Positions 1-8,339 of a stretch of DNA of 64,000 nt are shown here, piece after piece. The position numbers were made by a program, and so were the translations under genes. Source of the DNA: Armatimonas rosea (lineage in GTDB: Bacteria > Armatimonadota > Armatimonadia > Armatimonadales > Armatimonadaceae); NCBI RefSeq assembly GCF_014202505.1, contig NZ_JACHGW010000001.1, forward strand, positions 496,001-560,000. The letters are read 5' to 3'. The notes beneath the pieces were generated by a model that was given only the letters and a program-made list of their open reading frames with translations, made no database searches and had not been told where the DNA came from. Positions within the stretch are counted from its first letter, which is position 1, and every line of letters begins with the position of its first letter.

Positions 1-154
1 CCATAAAGTGCTGGTAGGGGTCCTGGTAGCCCGAGAGGACGTAGTAGTTGACAAACGGGATAAACAGCTCCCGCAGGTAGTGCGACGCGAACAGCGTCCC
101 CAGCAGGAGCTTGACAACCAGGACACCCCAGAACAGGTGGCTACGCACGGGCAT
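1..154 (-). CDS. Membrane protein, N-terminal fragment (runs off left edge)
   Basis: An ATG at 154-152 opens a frame that stays open to the window edge and gives 51 residues beginning MPVRSHLFWGVLVVKLLLG. The first 25 residues form a hydrophobic segment (signal anchor or first membrane helix), followed by an aromatic-rich stretch containing NYYVLSGYQDPY. The gene starts 4 bases after the stop of the nucleotidyltransferase gene on the same strand, so the two are probably co-transcribed. Too little is visible to name a family; a multi-spanning membrane enzyme linked to the glycan functions nearby is a guess. Confidence 0.55.
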   Translation of the reverse strand, partial: MPVRSHLFWGVLVVKLLLGTLFASHYLRELFIPFVNYYVLSGYQDPYQHFM

Positions 155-158
155 CGGT

Positions 159-1736
159 CTAGGCTCGGGCTCGCTGGGCGAAGTAGCCCGCCCAGTAGTC
201 GTAGGTGCGCACATCGTCGGGGACCCCGAAGCAGAGGTAGTGCTCCACGGGGAAGACCTGCGCGGTGTGGCCTTGCTCTAACAATAGATTGATGCTGGAG
301 TCCACATAGAACTCGCCGTTGACCCGCAGGTTCTGGGCGATCAGCGCATCGGCGGCGGCGAAGAAGTACTTGGCTTTCCTAAACCAGAACGCCCCGATCA
401 CCCCGTGCGCCTGCCGAATGTCGCCGTCGGGGGCCTGCTTGCAGAGGACCGTCTTGGCGTTGCCGGTGGTCTCATCGAGCGCCACCCAGCCGTACTGTTT
501 GGGGTTGCGGTTGGCGTGCGGGTGGTTCTGGAAGGTCCAGATCAGGCAGTCCGGGCCGCTGGCGCTGCGGGTCAGCATGTCGTAGTGCAGGGCATCGTAG
601 ACAAAGGCGGCATCGCAGGGGGCGATCAGCAGCGGTGCCTCCGGGTCGATCTGCTCGCGCGCTAGCAGGCAGGTGCAGGCCTGCCCCTCGGTGAGTGTCT
701 CGACCGGCAGGAGTGTCAGGTTGCGGCCGTCCTGGCCCATGTACTCCGCCAGGCAAGAGCTGGTCAGGTGCTCGGTGCGGCAGGCGGCGATCCAGTGCTT
801 GGCGGCGGGCAGCGAGCGCAGGGCACGGGCAATCATGGGAGTCCCATCGACCGGCACGAGCGGCTTGGCGACCTTGTAGCCCTCCTGGGCAAAGCGCATC
901 CCCGCGCCGGCCATGGGGATAAGATTGGTGCCAGGCATCTCCGCGAGCTCGGGCGCCCAGCCGTCTTTCTCGGCGTAGTGGCTAAAGTAGCGCGACCACG
1001 CCAGGTACTCTTCCAGGTCCTCGGGGGTGCCCCACTGGAGAAAGTGCTCTAGCTCGTAGACCCGCACGGGCTCGTCTTTCTCGACCAGGAGATTAAAGGG
1101 CATGCTGGCGTAGAACTCGCCGTTGGTGCTCAGGTCGCGCTCGACCGCCTCATGGAACGTCGCCTTGAGCAGCGCCCCGGAGCGGAAGTAGTAGGTCCCC
1201 GACGATGCAAACTCCTGCAGGCGGTTTTCGGTGAAGCAGTGCTTCTCCTGAATCTCCCGCATCTGGAGCGTGGCTTCGTCGTGGCGCAGATAGGCGTAGA
1301 GATTCGGCCCGAGGGAGTGGGGGTGGAAGCCGCGGTAGGCGGTGACACAGCCGGCGGGGTTCTCGCGCTCCATCGTGGCTTTAAAGTCCGCGTAGTCCCA
1401 GCCCACCGAGAAGTCCGTGTAGTTCAGCACCACGGGCTGGTCGTCCTTGATCCATGCCGCCGCTTGCAGGGCCGCCCAGACCGGGCCGCGCTTATGCGGC
1501 GCGATCCCGACAATCTTGCCCTGGGGGGCGAGGCGCTCCAGGGTCGGGCGGAGCGCAGGGATGGTCTCCAGGGCATCTTGGCCACAGATAAACAGAAAGT
1601 CGCTCTCGCCGGGGAACATCCGCACGACATGCTCGATCATGGGCATGCCCTCGACCTCGATCAGCGGCTTGAGCGCCGTGTAGCCCGCGCGCTGAAAACG
1701 GCTACCCTGGCCGGAGAGGGGAATTACGATTTGCAT
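159..1736 (-). CDS. Tandem two-domain sugar nucleotidyltransferase-like protein
   Basis: 525 aa made of two copies of the NTP_transferase (GT-A-like) fold. Domain 1 (about residues 1-255) opens with IVIPLSGQGSRF and ALKPLIEV; domain 2 (about 265-525) opens with LIPMAGAGMRF and AKPLVPV. Both keep the G-x-G-x-R-F nucleotide loop and the K-P motif, and each later has a matching NGEFY segment, so this is an internal duplication. The known family role is NTP plus sugar-1-phosphate to NDP-sugar; the substrate is not readable here. Either copy could be catalytic or regulatory. It is the first gene of a leftward unit with the membrane protein that follows at 4 bases. Its start codon is 74 bases from a divergent membrane protein gene. 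I see no clear ribosome binding site. Confidence 0.8.
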   Translation of the reverse strand: MQIVIPLSGQGSRFQRAGYTALKPLIEVEGMPMIEHVVRMFPGESDFLFICGQDALETIPALRPTLERLAPQGKIVGIAPHKRGPVWAALQAAAWIKDDQPVVLNYTDFSVGWDYADFKATMERENPAGCVTAYRGFHPHSLGPNLYAYLRHDEATLQMREIQEKHCFTENRLQEFASSGTYYFRSGALLKATFHEAVERDLSTNGEFYASMPFNLLVEKDEPVRVYELEHFLQWGTPEDLEEYLAWSRYFSHYAEKDGWAPELAEMPGTNLIPMAGAGMRFAQEGYKVAKPLVPVDGTPMIARALRSLPAAKHWIAACRTEHLTSSCLAEYMGQDGRNLTLLPVETLTEGQACTCLLAREQIDPEAPLLIAPCDAAFVYDALHYDMLTRSASGPDCLIWTFQNHPHANRNPKQYGWVALDETTGNAKTVLCKQAPDGDIRQAHGVIGAFWFRKAKYFFAAADALIAQNLRVNGEFYVDSSINLLLEQGHTAQVFPVEHYLCFGVPDDVRTYDYWAGYFAQRARA

Positions 1737-1810
1737 CTGTTTTTTATCGGTTGCTCGCTCGTATTATCTTCAGGCTCTAGCCGAAGAACTTTCCTGCCAA
1801 AAATACGGAG

Positions 1811-4492
1811 GTGAAACCCCACTCCCTACGGCAGAAACTCCTCCTGCTGGTCAGCTTTGTCCTGGTCTTCCTGGCGATTCGTGTCCAGATCATTACGGAC
1901 GATGGGGAGGGGACACTCTCGGTGGATCTGAACATTACGGGGCTCTCACCACAAGAGGACCCCCAGGTTCAGGTGTTTGCGCTCTCGGCTCTGGGAGAGG
2001 CGACTCCCTTGGCTCACCTGGATGGCACCACGCGCTGGCGGCAGGCGTTTCTCTACAAGACCCAGACCCTGCGGATCTATCTACCCCCGGCCGTCCTCCA
2101 AAAAAAGCTTCCTCTGACCGTGACCTGCGCGGGGCGCGTGCTCTTGGAGACCGACACAGCGACACTCGCCACGACCTGGACACCGGTTCCCAAACCGACC
2201 GGGCATCCGTCGCCGCTGGTTGCCCTGGACTCCCCGCCCCGCCTGCGAGGCACTTTTGGCACTCTCAACGGCCCCGAGCTCACTCCGTACGGGGAGGTAG
2301 GGGCGCAGGCGCTGGCGCTTTTGGGGGTCGGGTTTGGCCTGGTTTGGCTGAGCGAGTGGCTCGCGCCAAGGCTCCAGCGCCCCCTGCGGATCCTGCACCT
2401 CTGTCTTAGGCAACGTCCCGCGCGGGCGTATCCGACGGCGACAGAGCGCGTCTACCGGCTGGGAGGGCTCGCCTGTCTCGGGGGCTCTCTGGTGTTGCTG
2501 GTGCACGGTAAGCGCTACGGGTTTGTCCACGACGACAATATCACCCAGTTCTTGCCCGTGATTCTCCAGGGCTGTGAGAGCCTCTTTCGGGGGATCTTTC
2601 CCACCTACAACCCCTTCGAGCTCATGGGAAGCCCGACTGCCAGTGTGGGAACCTATGCCTTGACCTACCCGCCGACATATCTCTGCTACGCCGTGGCACG
2701 CTGGCTCTTCCACGATACCTACCTCACCCTCGATCTCTTTGAGGTGCTTCATCTCGCCCTGGGGTACCTGGCGACCTTTAGTCTCGCGCGACGCCTGGGG
2801 CTCCGGCCCGCGCTGGCGCTCTGTGTCGCCCTGTCGTTTGTGCTGTGTGGCTACTTTGTGGTCTACACCCGCTGCTGGTTTTACATGGGACCCGTGGCGC
2901 TCTGGACTCCCCTGCTCCTGCTCGCGCTCCTGCCCCTCACCGACCCCAAGCCCTTGACCGTCGGCTGGCCGCTGCGTACGGGGCTGGTGCTCGGCCTGTA
3001 CTTTCACGCGGGCAACGCCCAGATGTGGATCTACACGCTCTTATGTGCTGCCTGTCTGCTGCTCCTGTGGCAGCGGACGGGCCAGCTGGTGCGGGGGCGG
3101 CTCTGCTGGATCGTGGCGGCGCTGCTGGTGGGGCTTGCGATCGCCGCCCCGCTCCTGATTGTCCAGAGCATGGAGGTTGTGGGGATCCGGCGCAGTGCCA
3201 ACATCAAGGCGGGGGTCCTTCCGGGGCTCTTTGCGATGCTCCTCCCGACTCCCTTGGTCAAGGTTGCCATGCCCGGCATGTGGATGACCACAGGGCCTTG
3301 GAAGCACCTGGCGAACTTCTCACCGCTGTACTTCTGTGGTCCGTTTCTCCTGGGGACCGCGTTTCTGGGGCTCCTCTCGCCGAGCTGGTTTTGCTGGAGC
3401 CGACGCTTGGTAGGCGCGAATGTCTGGCTACTCTGCGGGGCGCTGGCCCTGGCGATCTGCCTGGGGGAGTGTGGGGGAATCTCGCAGCTCCTGGTGCTCT
3501 TGCCCGTCTTCAATAAGTTTCAGCATAGCTGGAAGTTTCTACCGCTTGTGGCGCTGTTCTGCGGGCTGGGCGGGGCACTGATGATCGAGCGCTGGCTCCG
3601 TCTACAGCGCCATCCCCAGACACACGAGCGTCTGCTGACGATCCTAACCCCGGCACTGCTTGCCTACAATGCCTTTGTCTCCCAGCCCGTCTTAACCCTG
3701 CCAGATGCTCCGTACGCGCCCCTGCCCGAGTCGGTGCGTGCCTTGGTGCTCGATCCTCGTGTGCCCCTGCAGCGGAGCATGGCGCTGGCTCCCTGGCTCC
3801 CGGAGTGGAGGGACCCTGGCTTGGTGGCGGGCCTGAGCCAGAACTTCGCGACTGTCTATGGCGTGCCGATGCTGGAGGGCTACGACCCCCTGGTGGCGAA
3901 GTCTCCGCTGAACGTGCGCCTCGCGGATCGCCTCTATGCCAATACCGCCGCCCCCCGGGCTCGCCAGGACTTCGACCCAACCCCACTGGTCGAGCCCCTG
4001 ACCGCCCTGCGCCGCTACGGGGTGCGCTGGGCCTTGCTGACAGAGGGCTACAAGGAGATCAAGGGCATCTATGCGCTTGAGAAGGCCCTGAAGGACAACG
4101 GGAGACTGCACAAGGCCACACGGCACACACAGGTGCGCGAGCTCTCCGGGTACGACCCACTCGCCTTTGTCGAAGGAGCCCCGGAGCGCGCGCTGCCTAT
4201 CGCCCTAACCGCTGAGGGAGTGCGGGTCACGCTGGGAGGAAGCGCCGCAGGGACCCTGACGGTGAACTTTCTGGCGCGCGAGCAGCTCCATGCCTATGTC
4301 GATGGCAAGCGTGTCCCGAGCACGAAAGACAGCTGGGACCGGGTGCGTGTCGCCGTGCCTACGGGAGCCCAGGCACTTACCCTGCGCTACGAGCCCGCCT
4401 GGGGGAAGGGATTTCTGGTGAGTGGCATCTTGCTCCTGATGGCTCTCGGGGCGATGTACGCCGCCACAAAAATTGCAGATTCCCCGGATTAG
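1811..4492 (+). CDS. YfhO-like multi-spanning membrane protein
   Basis: 893 aa read from a GTG at 1811, preceded by AAATACGGAG. A membrane helix at about residues 10-25 leads into a beta-rich extracytoplasmic segment to about 155. A long polytopic region follows to about residue 620, and it contains the GT-C-like motif VHDDNITQFLPV and a following NPFELMGSP loop. The C-terminal third is soluble and beta-rich, and a final helix is followed by a short tail. This layout matches the YfhO family, which is tied to glycosylation of cell-surface polymers and usually is near 850-900 aa. The acceptor and donor are unknown. It is divergent from the nucleotidyltransferase gene and 17 bases upstream of the GH44 gene. 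Confidence 0.65.
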   Translation: MKPHSLRQKLLLLVSFVLVFLAIRVQIITDDGEGTLSVDLNITGLSPQEDPQVQVFALSALGEATPLAHLDGTTRWRQAFLYKTQTLRIYLPPAVLQKKLPLTVTCAGRVLLETDTATLATTWTPVPKPTGHPSPLVALDSPPRLRGTFGTLNGPELTPYGEVGAQALALLGVGFGLVWLSEWLAPRLQRPLRILHLCLRQRPARAYPTATERVYRLGGLACLGGSLVLLVHGKRYGFVHDDNITQFLPVILQGCESLFRGIFPTYNPFELMGSPTASVGTYALTYPPTYLCYAVARWLFHDTYLTLDLFEVLHLALGYLATFSLARRLGLRPALALCVALSFVLCGYFVVYTRCWFYMGPVALWTPLLLLALLPLTDPKPLTVGWPLRTGLVLGLYFHAGNAQMWIYTLLCAACLLLLWQRTGQLVRGRLCWIVAALLVGLAIAAPLLIVQSMEVVGIRRSANIKAGVLPGLFAMLLPTPLVKVAMPGMWMTTGPWKHLANFSPLYFCGPFLLGTAFLGLLSPSWFCWSRRLVGANVWLLCGALALAICLGECGGISQLLVLLPVFNKFQHSWKFLPLVALFCGLGGALMIERWLRLQRHPQTHERLLTILTPALLAYNAFVSQPVLTLPDAPYAPLPESVRALVLDPRVPLQRSMALAPWLPEWRDPGLVAGLSQNFATVYGVPMLEGYDPLVAKSPLNVRLADRLYANTAAPRARQDFDPTPLVEPLTALRRYGVRWALLTEGYKEIKGIYALEKALKDNGRLHKATRHTQVRELSGYDPLAFVEGAPERALPIALTAEGVRVTLGGSAAGTLTVNFLAREQLHAYVDGKRVPSTKDSWDRVRVAVPTGAQALTLRYEPAWGKGFLVSGILLLMALGAMYAATKIADSPD

Positions 4493-4509
4493 ATGGTAGT
4501 AAGGGAGCC

Positions 4510-5967
4510 ATGCAGAAGACCGCCCGTATCACCATCAATGTCACCGAGACCTATCCGATCTCCCCACTGATCTACGGAGTGAACTTCCCCGACTGGAGCG
4601 GGATGCGTGGGCTCACCGTTCCTCTTGCGCGCCAGGGGGGAAACCGGATGACCGCCTACAACTGGGAGACCAACGCCAGCAACGCCGGCTCGGACTGGAA
4701 GCACCAGAACGATGCGTACTTGGACAAGACCGACGAAGCAGGCCACACGACACGGGTCTTCCTGGAGGGTGCTCTGCGCCACGGTGCCACCGCGATCTTG
4801 ACGGTCCCGATGGCGGGCTACGTGGCGGCGGACAAAAAGGGCGATGGCGATGTCAACCAGACCCCCAACTACCTGGCGACCCGCTTTCGGCGCTCCCTGC
4901 CCAAGAAGCCCGGGAAGCTTGTCTATCCTCCGAATCCCCAGGACGATGCGGTCTACCAGGATGAGTTTGTGGCGTGGGTGGAGAAGCAGAAGGGGGCGGG
5001 GACGGTCTGGTACGCGCTGGACAACGAGCCCGATATCTGGGCGGGCACCCACGCGCGCATTGTCCCCAAGACCCCGACCTACGCCGCGTTTCTGGAGCGC
5101 AGTATCGCCTACACCGCCGCGATAAAGTCCGTGGCGCCTCGTGCCAAGGTCTGCGGCCCCGTGAGCTACGGCTGGCAGGGCTTCCGGCGCTTCCAAGACG
5201 CCAGCGATGCGGGCAACCGGGACTTTCTGGACTTCTACCTGGATGGCATGCACGCCGCGGAGAAAAAGACCGGCAAGCGGCTGCTAGATTATTTGGACAT
5301 CCACTTCTACCCCGAGGCCCAGGGCGCTGGCGGGCGCATCACCGAGGACAAGCCCGGCAATGCGGAGGCACGGATTCAAGCCCCCCGCTCGCTCTGGGAC
5401 CCGAGCTATGTGGAGAAGAGCTGGATCACGGACTCGCTGGGCAAGAAGCCCATCGCGCTCCTGCCGCGCCTCTTGAAACAGATCGAGACCCACTACCCCG
5501 GCACGAAGCTGGCGATCACGGAGTACCACTACGGCGGGCGCAACGAGATCAGCGGCGCACTCTCCCAGGCCGATGTTCTGGGGGTCTACGGCCGCTACGG
5601 GGTCCACGCCGCCTGTATCTGGGGGATGAGCGCCAAGGACACGGCGCAGCTCGCGGGATTTAGAGCGTTTGCGGGCTTTGGTGAGCTCGGGCTGAAGGTG
5701 ACGGGCGAGACCCCTGCGGAGGACTCGGTCTATGCGGCGCGTAGTCGCAAGAAGCCCGGTGTCGTGCGGGTAGTGCTCCTCAACAAGACCGAGCAGCCCC
5801 GCGCCTTTACCCTCGCGCTCAAGGGAGCAACCGTCAAGGTGGCGACCGCGACCGTGACCACCGCCAACAACCTAGGCCAGGCAACGAGCCTCCCCGCAGG
5901 AGTCCAGGACGGCAAGGTGCTCCTCACCGCCCCAGCGCTGAGCCTGGTTACTTTGGAGCTACGCTAG
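4510..5967 (+). CDS. Glycoside hydrolase family 44 (endoglucanase/xyloglucanase-like)
   Basis: 485 aa. The N-terminus carries the GH44 signature QGGNRMTAYNWETNASNAGS. The likely acid/base glutamate lies in YALDNEPDIW and the likely nucleophile in AITEYHYGG, followed by the typical SQADVLGVYGRYG segment. The C-terminal 90 residues form the usual beta-sandwich. GH44 enzymes cut beta-1,4-glucans such as cellulose derivatives and xyloglucan. The ATG at 4510 follows a good AAGGGAG site. The protein starts directly at the catalytic fold and has no Sec, Tat or lipoprotein signal, which is unusual for an extracellular polysaccharidase. It lies 17 bases after the YfhO-like gene and upstream of the GH81 gene. 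Confidence 0.9.
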   Translation: MQKTARITINVTETYPISPLIYGVNFPDWSGMRGLTVPLARQGGNRMTAYNWETNASNAGSDWKHQNDAYLDKTDEAGHTTRVFLEGALRHGATAILTVPMAGYVAADKKGDGDVNQTPNYLATRFRRSLPKKPGKLVYPPNPQDDAVYQDEFVAWVEKQKGAGTVWYALDNEPDIWAGTHARIVPKTPTYAAFLERSIAYTAAIKSVAPRAKVCGPVSYGWQGFRRFQDASDAGNRDFLDFYLDGMHAAEKKTGKRLLDYLDIHFYPEAQGAGGRITEDKPGNAEARIQAPRSLWDPSYVEKSWITDSLGKKPIALLPRLLKQIETHYPGTKLAITEYHYGGRNEISGALSQADVLGVYGRYGVHAACIWGMSAKDTAQLAGFRAFAGFGELGLKVTGETPAEDSVYAARSRKKPGVVRVVLLNKTEQPRAFTLALKGATVKVATATVTTANNLGQATSLPAGVQDGKVLLTAPALSLVTLELR

Positions 5968-6021
5968 CCCCTCATTATGGCTGGAACGGCCTTCGTGTCG
6001 GAGCCTGCGACGACAGCAAGA

Positions 6022-6065
6022 CGCCCCCGTTTATGGGGGCGAGACGCCCCCCTCCAACGGGGGCG
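6022..6065. repeat. Twin GC-rich hairpins between GH44 and GH81 genes
   Basis: Two near-identical palindromes sit side by side. 6022-6041 pairs CGCCCCC with GGGGGCG around a short loop, and 6045-6065 repeats the same arms with a different loop. Neither is followed by a T run, so a rho-independent terminator is not supported; an mRNA processing or stability role is possible. Confidence 0.5.
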
Positions 6066-6113
6066 ACCAAACCGAGAAGGTCATCCCCGTTTGGAACGCG
6101 AATCTGACAGGTA

Positions 6114-8339
6114 ATGAAGAAACAACGCTTTAGCCCCGCGATTGTCCCGGTCGGGGCAGGAAGCTACACGACCGTGCTACCCCCCGGTGCCAAGGAGCCG
6201 GGAGTGGCTCCCTTTGTGACGGCCTCGGTCAAGCGCCCCGTGCCCACCAACGACTGGTGGAGCTCGCTGGCGTTTCTCCCGTTCTCCAACCAGATGTTCC
6301 CCCACCCGCTCGGTCTCCAGGCGGGGGCAAGGGGTCTGCGCCTCTACTACCCCGGAGTCGGCTACACCGCCAACCCCGAGGGGATCTTCACGGCGATCCA
6401 GCCCGAGCCGCATGACCTCACGATCGGCCACTCCGCACACCCCACCTTCCCCGATGCCCGTGTCGAGAGCTGGAGCGACTGGTTTGTGACGGCGGCCTTT
6501 GGCCCCCAGCTCCACCTGACCTTTGGCCACGGCTCCCCCTTTGTCTACGGCAAGCTCGAGGGCGGCGACCCGACCTTTCGCTTTGCGAGCCCCCCGACGG
6601 TCTTTGCGGGCGACAGCAAGAGCGCCGTGCTGGGGGTGCGTGTCCAGGGCCGCGCCTACGCCCTCTTTGGCCCAAGTGGCTGTGTCTGGGAGGGGGTGGG
6701 GACGGCGCAGCTTACCTGCAAGAGCGGGGGCAAGTCGTACTTCTCGGTGGCGCTGCTTCCTGATAGCAACCCCGAGACACTAGCACTCTTTGCGAGATAC
6801 GCGCACAACCATGTCACGGACTCAAAGGCGTCTTGGAGCTACGACGAGAAGGCGAGCAAGGTCACGACACGCTATACCTTGACCGTGAAGTCCTACGAGG
6901 GGGGGGCGCCGGGGACGCTCTACGCGCTCCTGCCGCACCAGTACCAGCGGAGCCGCGATCCCCTCACGGGCCATACCTACCAGTGCGCCCGCGGTGTCCT
7001 CAAGCTGGCAGCCGGAACGGGCTTTACCACGACCGTGCCCTTCCACGGGGTCCTGCCCCAGCTCCCGGATCTAGGGACTTACGACAAGGCGACACTCACG
7101 AAGTACCTCGACACCGATGCGGCCGGCTACAAGCCCGAGCTGGTCGATACCTACTGGACCGGCAAGTTCCTCGGAAAGCTCGCCACCCTCGCCGCCCTCG
7201 CCGATGCCACGGGCGATCAGGCGGCCAACCAGCAGTTTAAGCCCCGGCTCAAGGCGCTCCTGGAGGACTACTTTACGGCAAGACCGGGCAAGACCAAGGG
7301 GCTGTTCTACTACAACAAGCCCTGGGGGACCCTGATCGGCTACCCGGCGTCGTATGGCAGCGATGAGGCGCTCAACGACCATCATTTCCACTACGGCTAC
7401 TTTATCCGCGCCGCCGCCGAGCTGGCGCGCCAGGAGCCGCAGTGGGCCGCGCCCGAGAGGTGGGGCGGGATGGTCAAGCTCCTTATCCGCGACTGCGCCA
7501 ACCCGGACCGCGACGATCCCCTGTTCCCCTTCTTGCGCAACTTCGACCTCTACGAGGGCCACACCTGGGCCGATGGCAAGGGCGACTTCGCCGATGGCAA
7601 TAATAATGAGTCGTCGTCGGAGGCCATGAACGCCTGGACCGGGATGATCCTCTGGGGGGAGCTCATGGGCGATAAGAAGCTCCGCGACACGGGGATCTTT
7701 CTCTACGTGACAGAGAAGGACGCGATCGATACCTACTGGTTCGATGTCAACAAGCTCTACCCCAAGGCCTTCACCCGCTCGCTGGCGTCGATGGTCTGGG
7801 GGGCGAAGGCGGTCTTTGCCACCTGGTTCTCCGGCGACCCGATCCACATGCACGGTATCAACCTGCTCCCGGTGCAGAGCGGCTCGCTCTACCTGGGGAC
7901 CCACCCCACCTACATCAAGGAGAACCTGACAAGCCTCGCCGCCGAGCGTGTCGCCCACGATAAGAAAGACCCCAAGTTCGATCCGAGCAAGCCCCCGCGC
8001 ACGGGCAAGAACTGGGGCGGCTGGGGCGATGTGATCCTGATGTACCAGGCCCTCGCCGACCCCGCGGCGGCGCTGGCAAGCTGCAACTTCGAGACCCAGG
8101 AGATCGAGCAGGGCAACTCCCGCGCCAACTTCTACCACTGGGTGCATTTCCTCAACAAGGTCGGCCAGGTGGAGACGAGCGTGACTGCCGACACGCCGCT
8201 CTATGGCGTCTTCAAGAAAGGCACCCAGCGCACCTACGTGGTCTACAGCCCCACGGCGCAGCCGCGAAAAATCACCTTCTCCGATGGTAAGGTTGTCACC
8301 ACGAAGAAAGCGGGGCTGACTATCTCCAGTCGCCCATGA
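6114..8339 (+). CDS. Glycoside hydrolase family 81 (endo-beta-1,3-glucanase)
   Basis: 741 aa. The N-terminal domain has VPTNDWWSSLAFLPFSNQ, the usual GH81 entry motif. The catalytic region has DHHFHYGYFIRAAAEL, which contains the likely catalytic aspartate, and then FDLYEGHTWADG with DGNNNESSSEAMNAW, which carries the likely catalytic glutamates. The family hydrolyses laminarin-type beta-1,3-glucan. An in-frame TGA at 6105-6107 blocks any N-terminal extension, so there is no signal peptide. Like the GH44 neighbour it appears cytoplasmic unless another route exports it. Its last 20 bases overlap the convergent TPR-CHAT gene, and the last codons read the antisense of that gene's conserved C-terminus. 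Confidence 0.88.
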   Translation: MKKQRFSPAIVPVGAGSYTTVLPPGAKEPGVAPFVTASVKRPVPTNDWWSSLAFLPFSNQMFPHPLGLQAGARGLRLYYPGVGYTANPEGIFTAIQPEPHDLTIGHSAHPTFPDARVESWSDWFVTAAFGPQLHLTFGHGSPFVYGKLEGGDPTFRFASPPTVFAGDSKSAVLGVRVQGRAYALFGPSGCVWEGVGTAQLTCKSGGKSYFSVALLPDSNPETLALFARYAHNHVTDSKASWSYDEKASKVTTRYTLTVKSYEGGAPGTLYALLPHQYQRSRDPLTGHTYQCARGVLKLAAGTGFTTTVPFHGVLPQLPDLGTYDKATLTKYLDTDAAGYKPELVDTYWTGKFLGKLATLAALADATGDQAANQQFKPRLKALLEDYFTARPGKTKGLFYYNKPWGTLIGYPASYGSDEALNDHHFHYGYFIRAAAELARQEPQWAAPERWGGMVKLLIRDCANPDRDDPLFPFLRNFDLYEGHTWADGKGDFADGNNNESSSEAMNAWTGMILWGELMGDKKLRDTGIFLYVTEKDAIDTYWFDVNKLYPKAFTRSLASMVWGAKAVFATWFSGDPIHMHGINLLPVQSGSLYLGTHPTYIKENLTSLAAERVAHDKKDPKFDPSKPPRTGKNWGGWGDVILMYQALADPAAALASCNFETQEIEQGNSRANFYHWVHFLNKVGQVETSVTADTPLYGVFKKGTQRTYVVYSPTAQPRKITFSDGKVVTTKKAGLTISSRP

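Noticed and set aside
2081-3007. Minus-strand open frame of 308 codons within the YfhO-like gene
   Set aside because: The plus-strand frame encodes membrane helices and a known motif; the other is Gln/Pro/Arg-rich with no recognisable domain.
6022-6065. Rho-independent terminator after GH44
   Set aside because: Stems are good but no T run follows either one.
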